A stretch of DNA of 64,000 bases, taken from positions 2,604,001 to 2,668,000 of the forward strand of contig JALGAS010000005.1 in the NCBI GenBank assembly GCA_023078685.1, given 5' to 3'. The notes under the pieces are model-generated. The model saw only the letters and a list, made by a program, of their open reading frames with translations, was not told the origin of the DNA and searched no databases. Positions 33,714 to 44,901 of this stretch are shown here, in pieces. Source of the DNA: Neopestalotiopsis rosae (taxonomy: Eukaryota > Ascomycota > Sordariomycetes > Amphisphaeriales > Sporocadaceae). The number at the start of each line of letters is the position of its first letter. Position 1 is the first letter of the stretch. The position numbers were made by a program, and so were the translations under genes.

Positions 33714-35495
33714 CTTGGACCTGTGCGACTCGAAAATCTCCGCTGCCTGAGCTGGATAGACCAAGATTGATATAATGGTTTGTAGTATAGGAAAAACGGG
33801 TTGTATGTCTTGCACTTTGTCTGCGCTTTGCCAGCGGATAGCGATGTTGTTGTAGAATGAATTATTGCCAAGCCATACCCAACGCCTCTTGTGCTCAATT
33901 TTTGCTCGAACGGGCCCTTGGTCAATAAATAGGTACGCTCGAGCTTTATTGTGAGTGAGCCCATTTGCAGATCTTTGCTCTGGCTTCCTATTTTGGCAGT
34001 GTGACGTTGGAGTCTTTGCTGTCCTTTCTCTTGGCTGTGCTGCGGGGTGGTGCGTTTGGTCCCCCCTCGAGGTCGATTGGCCACCGACTGAGCTTGGCCG
34101 AGATCCGCGTTTCTAATGAAGAAATCATGGCAGCCTCGGTACGTCACTTGAATACTCGGGTTCCTTGCCAGGCGGGGAGATAATCAGCCAGGAAAAGGGC
34201 ATTTATCGATAGTGGCTATACTTGCAACTACATGCAATATATTCTTGAACTGCGATATAGTAGTCGCGAACATGATAGAGACCTTAATCTAACAACGGCT
34301 AAAAGGTTCTTCATCTTCTGCGTCGATGCTGCATGGTGACACGGAAAATTGCACTCTTCCGTGAAGTCCTCTTGTATTTTAGACTGAGATGAGTTGAATT
34401 CTTCGTAGATACGGCGCAATCCAATGATGCAGGATTGGTATACTGGAGCTGAATCAAATGCTCATCCTTGTCAACCTCATCAACGCTTGGCATTGCAGAT
34501 TTCCTCCCAAGTGTCCGTTGCCAAGGCTCATCTCCTGCCGAGGGCCTTTGGAAATGATTTAGGCAATGTTACACTCAGCCATGCTTCACTGTTCTAATGT
34601 TAGATCCTGGGGTCTTTCCGCATCTTCACACACAAATATCAAAGATAACTAGTAGTTCCCCTCATCTTTACCATACTTGAACTCAAATACAGTAATCGGA
34701 AAACCGAGTCTTTTCTTTGTGAGCTGCAACTTGAAGAGGAACAATTCAATAACTGATGTGATCACTTGATTATCAGCTTGAGATCTTGAGGAATGTGTGT
34801 AGTGTATTAATGCAATCCTCGAAATTCTTATGGAAGTCCATCTTCCGTGTGTGGAAAATAACGAGGTCTTGAAAGAGGTAATATTTGATCTGTATAAGGA
34901 GGGAAAGGAAGATTAACGTGTCGCTGTTAGTCTGGAGTACCGGCCGAGACATCAATACATAGGTACTTTGTCATTGACACCAGCTTCCCAACCTGATCTT
35001 TATGGTCATTGACTTCTTGTTTGCTTATCAAACAAATGCTGACCACAGAATAGAAGAAGTGCAGTGAAACACTTACACGTTGGAGTATAAATACAAGACG
35101 CCTAATCGTGTGGCATGTTTGTAAAAGCTCCTGCGGGGATGATTCAAGCAGGTAATCACGTAATCACGTCCCCAACTACCACCAGCAATACTGAAATAAG
35201 GAGGTATATTATAATTATGAAAGTACATATATGAGCTCCGACACTGCTGCGAAAATACATTAGTATGAGACAAAGACCCCAACTTACAAGCGCCGTCTGC
35301 CAGGTTCTCCCATATTGTGAAGTCATAAAGTCATAAATCGTAGGACTGAGACCTGAAAATGTCCCGTAGCCAAAAACTTTGTCGCGACCACTGTCCACAG
35401 ACACGTATCGCAGTGTGACATTTTTATGTATGAAGCTGAAACCTCAAAGGATTCCAGCAATAACGTAAGATTCTTCTCCTAAAGAGGAGAAAGAC
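33714..35495. other. Intergenic region, AT-rich, no firm gene
   Basis: About 1.8 kb. The part near 33714-34200 is the promoter of the GPI-type protein gene. The segment 34773-35440 contains several minus-strand open pieces that could be joined by splice-like signals, but the result matches nothing I know and one putative intron is only about 38 bp. It is treated as unresolved. Confidence 0.4.
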
Positions 35496-36149
35496 TTATG
35501 AAGACCCGCTCTCCGACGAGGTGAAATTCCCTCTTCGTGAAGCGCGCCTGTGGTGCCTCCGTGTCCTCGGCGGCTGCGGTGGTTGAAATCTCGGATCGAC
35601 GGCTCGATATTCGGGGTACAGAGGCGGTCGGACGCGGTGATACTCTGCCCAAGCGGCAACCTCTGGCTGCCTGACATCGCCTACGTCGATAACGGAATCC
35701 GGAGTGTAGCTCCCGTTATAGTTATCCGCTCTTCTGAACCCCCCTACTCTAATGACAGGAGCCTCATCGTTGTCATCCTTTTCGCTCAACTTCTTGTGGC
35801 GTACGCAGTTGAGACAAATCCAGGCCAAGACTAGGAGGACGGCCACGCCAACGCAGCATCCTACGATGATGCCAATCTGTTGCTGGGTCAAGCCGCCAGA
35901 TGATGCAGACGATGAGCTGTTTTCGGAAGGCGGTGCAGCCGTGGCTTGTGGTTGTGAGGCTTCGCCGGGAGCTTCTGTCGCTGTCTCGCCGTCGCCGCGA
36001 CCCAGAGTCACGACGGTTGTGTATACCGAGTTGTCGCTGGTGATGGTTTGAGTGACCAGAAGCTGTCGCTCAGCGAGGTATGGTTGGGCCGTAGCAACTG
36101 CAGCAGTTGCGGCCCGACGGGGTACGGACGGCAGGGTTGGAGCAATCAT
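35496..36149 (-). CDS. Single-pass membrane protein with Ser-rich ectodomain
   Basis: Single exon of 217 residues. Residues 1-90 are Ala/Thr/Ser-rich with little structure, including TQTITSDNSVYTTVVTLGRGD and a Ser run. A strong membrane helix follows (IGIIVGCCVGVAVLLVLAWICL, about residues 96-117). It is flanked by the basic stop-transfer motif VRHKKLSEKDD, so the C-terminal 100 residues should be cytosolic. The tail is rich in Arg, Pro and Tyr (RVRPPLYPEYRAVDPRFQPPQPP) and ends in an Arg/His/Ser cluster. The organisation recalls fungal surface sensors of the Mid2/Wsc style, but there is no WSC cysteine domain and no clear cleavable signal peptide. Function is therefore unknown. The start could lie upstream if a 5' exon exists. 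It diverges from the dioxygenase gene across 4 kb. Confidence 0.7.
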   Translation of the reverse strand: MIAPTLPSVPRRAATAAVATAQPYLAERQLLVTQTITSDNSVYTTVVTLGRGDGETATEAPGEASQPQATAAPPSENSSSSASSGGLTQQQIGIIVGCCVGVAVLLVLAWICLNCVRHKKLSEKDDNDEAPVIRVGGFRRADNYNGSYTPDSVIDVGDVRQPEVAAWAEYHRVRPPLYPEYRAVDPRFQPPQPPRTRRHHRRASRRGNFTSSESGSS

Positions 36150-39100
36150 TGGCAGTGCGAATCAGCCGGTCTTTTTCGGCCCCATTTTCTGATGTAGTCG
36201 GACAGGATGAAGAAAGATCACATATCAGCTGGGCGATCTCCCTGCGTTTCTATTCATATATTCCGTCCGATTTATGTTGCCCGTTCCCTGCCTACCCCCC
36301 GCTTCTGCGTGCCGTCCAGGAGAAAAACAAAAGACGGTTCATCCCAGTGTGGTATAGCAATTTGGCATCCTGGGACATCGCGACGAGGACCACACCATCC
36401 CGTCTGCACGAATGTTTCGGAGCAGTCAATCAGATGACGAGCAGATACGGGCCGCTGACCCCCCTTGGTACTGATTGGGGTTGCCAAAAAGTCGGCAGCA
36501 GACCGGCGTAGGGATGCATCCAAGACTCGCATCAGACCTACATATTTGGACGTCGTTGACACCTGACGGGTGTTACGACATGGGTCGCTAATGCAGGTAT
36601 TGCTATCGAGTGCACCACAAGTCCGGAATGAGACTCTAGACCTCCCCAAAGCTGCCTCTGCTGAAGACACTAGTGGCAGGGCTGTTTTGGGGGTGTACTA
36701 TAGAATGGTGAAGTTGGGGGCCAAAATGTCGAAATGGCTGCGTTTTTCCAAGTTATTGCGCCCACATTCTGGGCCAAAAGTCCTCATGCTGTGCCCCCAA
36801 CGGCGAAGCATGACTGACGAGTCAAGTGACATACCTTTTATTAAAATTATTTTTCCGTCGAAGCGAAAACAGGATTTGCAATAGTTTAGTCATGCAGTAG
36901 ATGCAGTATATACAATCTGAGCTGTATATCGACTATAGTCGGCTGCAGCCGATCTTTCATGGGTAGTCCGACATGCAGGACAGCTCCTAGGTAGCTGCAG
37001 GATTCGGCAATGTCAACCCAATGCTGACTTCCTATACAATGATTAAGGATGCGGATTTAAAGCGGCATAGCCGCCAGATCCGAGATACCAGTTTGCGGTT
37101 TTTACCTGGCTGGATTTCTCGCGCATCTCATGGTCGTGCCACATAGTCGGAGCAATCGACTGCCCGGATCTTGCATTTTCAAGCTGCCATGATTACCCCG
37201 ATCTAACTAAGAGCGGCTAAAATCCGAGTGTCCCCAAAAGTCGGGCATACACAAAGTGTTGATATATGTCGAAGCTGTCTGCATCCTTGAGATCACACAG
37301 CATAAGCTTGTCTCGAAGTCGGAGCGGTCGGGACGGAAATGTCGGTCACGTATAAAGCTGGCATCCGCGACGAGCCGTCTTATTGGAACCCAGTCGATAT
37401 TGAACCTTCCACGTTGTCGAATTTCGCCGCAAGCTAAGCCAGAGCCTTATCGCGCCCTTGAATGGGCGGATCATAGCTTGCAAACCTCCAAGTTGTTTCA
37501 GAATATGACTTCGTCGCCGTGTTCATGACACCTCGCTGCCTACTGTCAACGAAAATGTTCTCCTTTAAACATCGAGAGGCTGTCTGTTTTTGAGGATCAG
37601 GATGAGAACTAGTCGTCCAATAGAAGTACGCCCGCTTGGTTGGAAATTCGACTTGAGAACAAAAGGATACTTCCCGTCGTGGCAGGCTGGCCAAATGGTT
37701 GATGAAGTGGTCTTCCACAGCAGCCCAACAACTCGAGAGAAATCATGCCACGTTCGATGCGTTGTCCATGCTTCCTTGCAATCCAGCCGACATATCGAAG
37801 GAGGGGATCCCTTGCACAATATGGAAAGAACTAAGCGTGAAGTCTCTCGATAGTCCTAGTCTTGGCATTGGGGGCCGTTCGTGATCTACACAGATAGGTA
37901 GGTATAGATCTGCCACTGGAAAGCTTGGGCAGTACGGAGCAGCGGTGGATTGTGTATGAAAGCTCTGAGTTGAGTTGGAGAAAGTAATAAGTCTATTGCC
38001 AGGTGATCACAGTTTAAGATGGGTAGTGGTGTGAGTCCTTTTACCACAATTTGCACATGACCACTTGTTCATGGATGTCCAGACGAACTGGTGGGTGGGC
38101 GAGACGAGATTGCGATTCAGTGACAATAATAATAATAACAAGCGCATTGCCACTTTTGCGTTATGCTTTTTATGCTTGATTCAGTGTACACAGCTGGCAA
38201 GCTGGTTATGTGCTCTTGCTGAGAAGTGGCTGACTCGCAAGCACGGGTAAAATGACAGTAACAACAGAATGGGCATTGTATGACGAATCCAAACGAAACA
38301 ATTTTTATATCATGTTTCAAACATCTTTCGGCCGACCAGAGTTGGGTGGCTATGAATAGTCCTGATACAAGCCAGGGGGGATGACGTTTCTCTTAATATG
38401 TACTGGTCGTAGGTGAGTGATTGGTAGGCCTCGGTAGGTATGTGAGGCTCAAGGCATAAGACTCCCGGAGAGTTTCCGGTCCTGTCAAGCAGTGCGGGCG
38501 CGGTTCTTTCCAGACGTTTCTGTTCTTACCAGCTACCAATTAAGCCAAATCCACATGGCGGGATCGGTCGGTTACCCGGGAGTTCGCCGCGGAGTTTCCC
38601 CAGGATTGCGATGAATAGAGTTAAAAAGGAGAGATTCGTGGACAGTGGACAAGGTGACAGGGTGAACAAGGGAGAGGCGTTGAGGTTGAAGACAAAAGAT
38701 GGAGAAGAGCTGACGACTCTCAGACTCCACTCGCTGGGTGGCAGGGAGCCAAGGGAGCAGCATTTGGTAATCCGTCTGATCTTTGGTTACTTGCGATTGG
38801 CGAATTTGGCATAGCATTGGAAATGAAGGGACAACGATTGGGCATTGTATGCAAGGCTGAGTCGTCAGGATCTCCGCTGGGCCCTCTGAAAAAGTCTGGG
38901 AATGTGACGACAAGTTCAAAAAGAGAAGACGGGAGCAAAGAAACCAAGAAAGACTGCAACAACGATACCAAGAGCCAGGTACCAGTCAGGTCAGTTTGTG
39001 ACGGGTGAGGCGCCGCCCACATTCGGGAGCTTACGACGCCTGGAGAGACAGCTTAGCCTCATTCAGACGAGCGGTGGGCCCCTTAAGGCTACTCTCTATT

Positions 39101-39318
39101 ATCATGCAACCGCCCTGATTGGTGCCCGTTAGGGGGCTCCGAGGGGCTCTGCTCCGGTACCTTAATTTTTTTTACAGTGCTTTGGGGTGCTAAGCTGGGT
39201 AGTGCTGGTGCGTACCTCTCGGGAGCTCCAGTCTTTCTTTTGTCACTTTACCCAAGACCCACATCGGCCGACGGCATTTGGTTGCTTCTCTCGGATCGAA
39301 AAGAACAAGCCCCAACCC

Positions 39319-39334
39319 AACACACACACACACC
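39319..39334. repeat. CA microsatellite
   Basis: A short uninterrupted (CA)n tract upstream of the intradiol dioxygenase gene. No function is apparent. Confidence 0.7.
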
Positions 39335-39939
39335 AGCTCAATTTGACGTCCTTCATCTACCAATAACTTGCTAGAGTCTCACCAGCCTCCTTGGCAGTTC
39401 CTCTCTAGCTGATGCCCGTTGCTTGTCATTGTCCATGTCCCCTAGTAAACTTGCTGTTGCATAGATCCAGAAGCTGACGAATGTTTCGAACACGGAAACA
39501 AGGTTGAGCCACGCCAATGTGGGTTCCGACACCTCGACTCAGAGGAGACTCCCTCGGTCTAGACGAAAGAGAGGAGCGTCATTTCCAATCCATACCACGG
39601 GCCTTGCCTCCATAGCTGCTTGCATAGCATTGAGCAGCCATGGCCACCATGGTCATTGCCGGCACTATCCAGAAAAGAAGCTTGTCTCTGTGCATGACGG
39701 CGGTCCCCCGGGATCCACCCTTGCCTCTGGAGTCGTCGTCTTGTCTGCGCCCTCTGATTGTGAGTGTCGTCCTTCATCTGCCACCATGTTATTGTACGCG
39801 TAAACATGACCATCACCTGCCAATGGACCCTTTTGTGGCCCTGAAATGCCAAGAGATCGTAGGTAGAGACAAGCCCCAGTGATACTAAATACTATGGAGG
39901 AAGAAAAGACCGGGTGACGACGACAATACGGACAAGATG

Positions 39940-39948
39940 GATATAAAT
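39940..39948 (+). promoter_or_regulatory. TATA-like element of the intradiol dioxygenase gene
   Basis: GATATAAAT lies about 195 bp before the ATG at 40140. It is followed by a CAACAACAA- and CT-rich stretch typical of highly expressed fungal 5' leaders. Plausible but unproven. Confidence 0.4.
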
Positions 39949-40139
39949 CTTTGATAACTTCCTCTCGAAACAACAACAAAAATATACTCTCTCATCATCT
40001 TCATCAGCTCAACAGTCTTTTCCTCAATACCCGGCAGTGCCTCGTCTTTCTTTTCACTTTCAGTGATATAACCACTTTCTCTTCTTCAAGAACAACTACT
40101 ACAACCAATCGTCTTTTTCATTCTTTCGTGCTCGCAAAA

Positions 40140-41326
40140 ATGCGTTTCACCCAGACTGTCGCCTCGGGCCTGGCCCTGCTTTCCTCCGGTGTCATTGCCC
40201 ACCCCGGCCATGACCTGACCCAAGAGATCGCCGAGCGCCGCGCCTTTCTCAGCTCCGTCAAGCGTGCCGACCTGAGCCACTGTGCTTCCAAGCTCAAGGC
40301 CCGCGGTCTTACCGCCCGCAACGTTGAGCGCCGCACTGCCGCCCTCAACCGTGCCCGTGCCAAGCGTGGCCTCAAGAAGCGTGACTTTGACACCATCTTG
40401 GCCACCTCCCACAATGCTACCAGCGAGGGCTACACCCTGAACACTGATGCCGCTACCCTCTTTGCCGGTAACGCTTCTTGCATCCTTACTCCCGAGGTTA
40501 CCCAGGGTCCTTACTGTAAGTTCTCACATACAATTTTTATATACTTGGATTTCATATATACTAACTCACTATTCCAGACGTCGGTGGCGAGTACATCCGT
40601 CGTGATGTCCGCGAGGACCAGGAGGGTGTTGACACCGTCATTGACTACCAGGTCATTGATGTCGACACCTGCGAGCCCGTCCCCAACGTCTACCTCGAGA
40701 TGTGGCACTGCAACTCCACCGGTGTCTACTCCGGTATCGTTGCCTCGGGCAACGGTGACTCCTCCGATGAGACCAACATTGACAACACCTTCCTCCGTGG
40801 TATCCAGAAGACCGACACCGACGGTGTTGCTCAGTTCGAGACCACCTTCCCCGGTCACTACACCTCCCGTGCCACCCACATCCACTTGATGGTCCACCAG
40901 AACGCCACCCAGTACTGCAACGGTACCCTCGGCAACGACGTCGTCTCCAGCCACGTCGGCCAGGCTTTCTTCGACCAGGATCTCATCTCTGCCGTTGAGC
41001 TTACTGCCCCCTACAACACCAACACCCAGGACCTGACCACCAACGCCGATGACTCGATTGCTTCCGAGGAGGCCGCCACCGAGGGTGTCGACCCCTTCCA
41101 CGAGTACACTCTCCTCGGCGACAGCGTCAGCGATGGTGTCTTTGCTTGGTTGTCCTTCGGTATCAACACCACTGCTTCCAACGATGTCACCCCTGCTGCC
41201 TTCTACTACGAGAGCGGTGGTGTTGAGAACGAGAGCAGCGGTTCCGGCATGGGCGGTGGCTCCGGTGGCTCTCCCCCTGATGCCAGCGGTACCGGCTCTG
41301 CCCCTGCCGCCACCGCCACTGCTTAA
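40140..41326 (+). CDS. Secreted intradiol ring-cleavage dioxygenase-like protein
   Basis: Two exons: 40140-40515 and 40578-41326, with a 62-bp intron (gtaagt...ccag). The product is 374 residues. A signal peptide (MRFTQTVASGLALLSSGVIA) is followed by a basic, dibasic-containing pro-region to about residue 85. The intradiol core begins at TPEVTQGPYY. Expected non-heme Fe(III) ligands are all present: Tyr176 (GVYSG), Tyr220 (FPGHYTSR), and His226 and His228 (THIHLMVH). N-glycosylation sites are frequent. The tail is Gly/Ser/Pro-rich. By family these proteins cleave catechol-type rings between the hydroxyls; secreted fungal members are thought to act on lignin- or plant-phenol-derived compounds, but many remain untested. 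Codons are almost all C-ending, unlike the flanking DNA, suggesting strong expression. The start is the ATG directly before the hydrophobic leader. Confidence 0.92.
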
Positions 41327-42853
41327 GTGAGGTGACCTTCTTCTTTTGCGCGAGCGGAAAAAAAAAGAGTTTGTTTCGGAAATTTTCCAACTTTTGTAAA
41401 TAGATTTCTCCATGTATAAAACTGGACTGCGACGCTTTGAGTTTTGCTTATTGCTTTGAGTCTCATCAATAGATCGTCAATCAGAACGACTTCAAAACCC
41501 CCCCCCCCCCCCCCCCCCCCTCTTTGCTTCATCTTGTGTGAATGAATTGTGATTGGATACCCGACTTCTCTCAGATAGTCTTGGAAAGTGATCATTACCG
41601 CCAAAGTTACGAGTTATAAATGTATGACCAGCGGCAATGTTGCATCTCAAAAGTACAGAAACTATTTTGAGCAGTCAGCCACAGTTTCATATATTACCAC
41701 TTACGTATCTCTACTCACAGCGATTGGCTTCTCCTATGAAGTATGCATTTCCCGGGATCTGAGAACTATCAACACTTCAATGGTGAGCCCCGGAGTGGCT
41801 GCGTATTGTGTCAATCGAAGCATGGCGCAATGGGAAGCTACGGGAGGCATTGCTCAGTGAGTTGCTTACTTTATGTTTTTATTGAGTAATGAGATGGCAT
41901 CGTGTCATGAAATTACTCGCGGTGTATGGAACTTGGTTCAGCCATCGTAAAGGACCCTACGAGACAACTGGCAAAGGTTGTCGAGTGTGGAGTATGAGTC
42001 GCTATAAATCTCTCCTGCCGCTAATCAATTAAATATAATCCATAAGATCAAGTTACCTGTATCTCGAAGCAACACTAGTACACACGCATTTGTTGGAGAG
42101 TACCTCTAGGACACGGCCTCGCCAGCAACGCCCTTGGAGGGGTTAAAAATGCAGTGAAATTGTTTTGGAGGGGTCGTCGCTTGTGACCCCTTAACCTCAG
42201 GCTAATGTGATTGGTCAATGATTGACGCGGTGCTGTAGCATCATCCTCTCATTCGTTCAATGCTTCGAGCTTAGACGAGTTATCCTGGCAGCTCCGCACC
42301 ACACGCACTAATTATCGACGCAAGTATCGTACACTTGGTATTTGTTCCTCTCGTCGCGCTATTAATTCTACTCGTCAGATCGGGTAGCGATTGTGTCAGT
42401 TGAGTGCCTTTCAGACATCGTGCAAGCAAAGTACTCGATGGACTCGTGCATCATCATCTTGTATACAACTTGCGTGATGCTAGAAAATACTTTCACTTTA
42501 GGCTCCATGTGGTATGTCTACTAGCAAGTAAATAATATTCATTCACTCGGATAATAAATTCATTTCTATTCATGGATGAAATATTTTATGTCTATAGTTC
42601 GTAATGTTGATAACTCATGATTTTTCTTGTATAAATAAGCAAGAATCTTGTGTATGAAATCCGTACCCTGCTTAAGGCATTGCCAAAACGTCTCTAACTG
42701 ATGATATCCATTGGTTGAACTCCATGCGAGAGATACAAATTTCATGAATTTATTTTGGCCTTTGATCAATGAATTTGTATGGATTCGTAAACATCAAAGC
42801 TACGATATCCAACGTCCTTTCAATGCGACTTTGAATCTGCCATGTTCCATAAT
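41327..42853. other. Convergent intergenic region, no gene seen
   Basis: About 1.5 kb between the dioxygenase and the repeat-protein gene, which point towards each other. It contains a 23-base C run and AT-rich sequence with only short open frames. Confidence 0.5.
41498..41520. repeat. Poly-C run of 23 bases
   Basis: Uninterrupted cytosines about 170 bp after the dioxygenase stop, probably within or just beyond its 3' untranslated region. Homopolymers of this length are prone to sequencing and assembly error, so the true length may differ. Confidence 0.85.
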
Positions 42854-43573
42854 TTATACATGCTGGGGAGGAGGAGGGGGAGGTCGGTTGGCATTGTTGT
42901 TGTTGCCACCAGTAGCCGGACGTGCCGGAGGAGGACGGTTTTGTCTCTCCTGGAGCACATCGCGAACGTCGAGCTCTTCAACGTCCACTGATCGTCGGTT
43001 GGGGGGAGGGGGTGGTGGTCTGTTGGCATTATTGTTGTTGTTACCGCCTGTAGCAGGACGAGCGGGTGGAGGACGGTTCTGGCGGTCCTCGAGATCCCGA
43101 ATATCGAGCTCCTCGTCATCGATGGATCGACGGTTGGGAGGAGGTGGCGGTGGGCGATTAGCATTGTTGTTGTTATTGTTATTGCCTCCAGTGGCTGGGC
43201 GAGCCGGGGGAGGGCGGTTTTGGCGATCTTCGAGATCACGAATATCCAGCTCCTCATCGTCGACGGCGCGGCGGTTTGGGGGAGGCGGCGGGGGTCGGTC
43301 GCCGTTGCCGTTGCCTCCCGTGGCGGGACGAGCCGGAGGGGGACGGGTCTGCTGAGGCGCCCGTGCCACCATTTCGATAATGTGGTCCCGTCGGTTTGAC
43401 GGCGGAGGGGGAGGCGGAGCCTGGGTCTGCTGGGTCGGTGCGGGTGGCGGAGCAGGTGCTGCCGCATTAACATTTCCGTTGTTATTGTTGTTATTATTAC
43501 CACCGCGCTGCGCTACCGGAGTCGCAGTGACCATGGTGGCCACCAGGGTCGTAAAGACAATGGAGAATCTCAT
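42854..43573 (-). CDS. Secreted tandem-repeat protein with dibasic sites (candidate Kex2-processed precursor)
   Basis: Single exon of 239 residues. A signal peptide (MRFSIVFTTLVATMVTATPVA) is followed by an Asn-rich and Pro-rich spacer. From residue 77 there are three full repeats of 43, 47 and 46 residues and one truncated repeat of 27. Each unit reads RPPPARPATGG, an Asn run of variable length, RPPPPPPNRR, then an acidic segment like SIDDEELDIRDLEDRQN. The fourth repeat ends after PPPPPPQHV. The regularly spaced NRR dipeptides, always just before the acidic segment, are possible Kex2 cleavage sites. This architecture (leader, near-identical repeats, regular dibasic sites) is that of fungal Kex2-processed repeat proteins, which include pheromone and RiPP precursors. 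No tyrosine occurs in the repeats and no UstYa/DUF3328 or tyrosinase gene is nearby, so a dikaritin is unlikely. A proline-rich wall protein is the main alternative. Confidence 0.8.
   Translation of the reverse strand: MRFSIVFTTLVATMVTATPVAQRGGNNNNNNNGNVNAAAPAPPPAPTQQTQAPPPPPPSNRRDHIIEMVARAPQQTRPPPARPATGGNGNGDRPPPPPPNRRAVDDEELDIRDLEDRQNRPPPARPATGGNNNNNNNANRPPPPPPNRRSIDDEELDIRDLEDRQNRPPPARPATGGNNNNNANRPPPPPPNRRSVDVEELDVRDVLQERQNRPPPARPATGGNNNNANRPPPPPPQHV
42857..43345 (-). repeat. Tandem coding repeats of about 129-141 bp
   Basis: Four consecutive units inside the secreted repeat protein: 43345-43217, 43216-43076, 43075-42938 and a partial 42937-42857. Length differences come mainly from the Asn codon runs. 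The units are close but not identical at the DNA level, so they are not a recent perfect duplication. Confidence 0.85.
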
Positions 43574-44901
43574 TTTGAGTTTGAGTTAAGAATGGTATAA
43601 GTGGGTAGACACTATTATCAAGTAGAGACCGAGATAGAATAATAAGTTATAAGCAGGCCGGCCGCTGGTGTGTTGGTTAGAAGAGAAGTGAAGAGAAGGA
43701 AATGACTGATTTGTTGATGCTGTTGATTACCATTGCTATGTCTGTCGCGGATCATGAATTATATATCTATGTTGTGAACATTGAATAATGACTTTTGCCT
43801 CCATCACCAAAGGTGAGCGTGAGCAAGTTTGCGCCCCATTGACTCCGTGTTACAACATGATACTGTACTCGTCATTGCAGCAGAGCCCAGGGTCTCCAGT
43901 ATTCAAGCTTAACATTTGGGCTGGAGGAGAATAGCAAAAGCTTGACTTGAGGCATATGGAGACGTAATGAAACCTGCCTCAAGCTTGTCCACTCTTCACG
44001 AACGTGGCCATTGCCTGGTGTGATCATCTCATGGTCGGCGTCACCGCCAGAGTCATCTTTCATGTAATGAAGCTTGGACAGACTGGAGCTTCTCTTCTGT
44101 CTGTTTACAGAATAGCCCTAAACATTGTCCACCATATTGCCTGAGAGCCGCAGCATCGGGTCGGGTATCCCACCTCGATCTGCAGTACTAAGCTGTCCTA
44201 TGCCGTAGTATTTTCTGCACGTCCGATCTTTAGTATGGACTAGGCGCGCATGTACGAAGATCGAATGCTGCGATGTTAGCTGCGATTGGAGTCAAGCCAT
44301 GCGAAATGTGCCGACTTTGTGTTTCATGTAACCCAAGAATGTCGCCCGGGCCCACAAGTTCTTCTGGAATATCTATTGTTGGTGCTTCCGCAGTCCCAAA
44401 AGTCAGGGGGTCAATGAAGCACCGCTCGGACGTTGGACGCGTCTACCCGTCTCAAGGGTCCAAAACACCAGCAATGCTCTGGGGAAATCGGCATTCCATT
44501 TTATTTTTCTCTTGTTGGCTGTGAGTATGCATTAAAAGTCAAGTATATGGAAAAGCCAATTGGATAAAATGTTACGAATCACGGCACTTATTGCGATGAC
44601 TATCAAAAGTCCAACTGCATAAATTTCCATCGTTCAAAACTCTATTATTAGCCTTTTGCTTACCTTATTGATAGAACTCTATAATAGCACTTGCCAATTA
44701 CCTTACCCAACCATCCGATATTCTACCAGATGCGCTCAGCATGAATACCGGCACAGCCGAGCAAGTTACACCTCAGCCTCAACTGACGACTTCGCTTTTG
44801 AAACTGGTGTCAGTCATGTCATCACAAGGACAAATCCGATTTTCTCCTCTTCGGCCCGGCCGCTACTCCAGATCTCCCTTGGTATCAACCTGCCTACAAA
44901 C
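43574..44901. other. Intergenic region, no gene seen
   Basis: About 1.3 kb. It contains the promoter of the secreted repeat protein, with a TATA-like ATATATAA on the minus strand at 43759-43766 about 190 bp before the start. Beyond that only short frames are present. Confidence 0.5.

Larger units (their letters stand above)
36150..40139. other. Long gap of about 4 kb without a supportable gene
   Basis: Divergent intergenic region between the membrane-protein gene and the intradiol dioxygenase gene. Both strands were read. Open frames of 60-130 codons occur (for example 36272-36670, 37434-37718, 37590-37853, 38720-39022 and 39665-39979) but they overlap each other and lack motifs. A CA-rich tract is at 39319-39334. 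The last 200 bp look like a strong promoter and leader. No terminal repeats or transposase motifs were recognised. Confidence 0.45.

Noticed and set aside
39504..39979. Small overlapping frames before the dioxygenase gene
   Set aside because: They lie on both strands in promoter-like DNA. One minus-strand piece follows a good ttcag acceptor, but no start exon could be found.
40511..41413. 300-codon minus-strand frame opposite the dioxygenase
   Set aside because: Antisense shadow of the highly biased dioxygenase codons.
42857..43345. CRISPR-like or transposon tandem repeats
   Set aside because: Units are in-frame protein repeats of unequal length with no unique spacers, and the genome is eukaryotic.
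42711..43355. 214-codon Gly/Arg/Ser-rich plus-strand frame over the tandem repeats
   Set aside because: It is the complement of the Pro/Asn repeat coding sequence and has no leader or stop-delimited logic of its own.
42854..43573. Dikaritin (ustiloxin-type) RiPP precursor
   Set aside because: The repeats contain no Tyr core, and no UstYa/DUF3328 or tyrosinase gene is present within the window.
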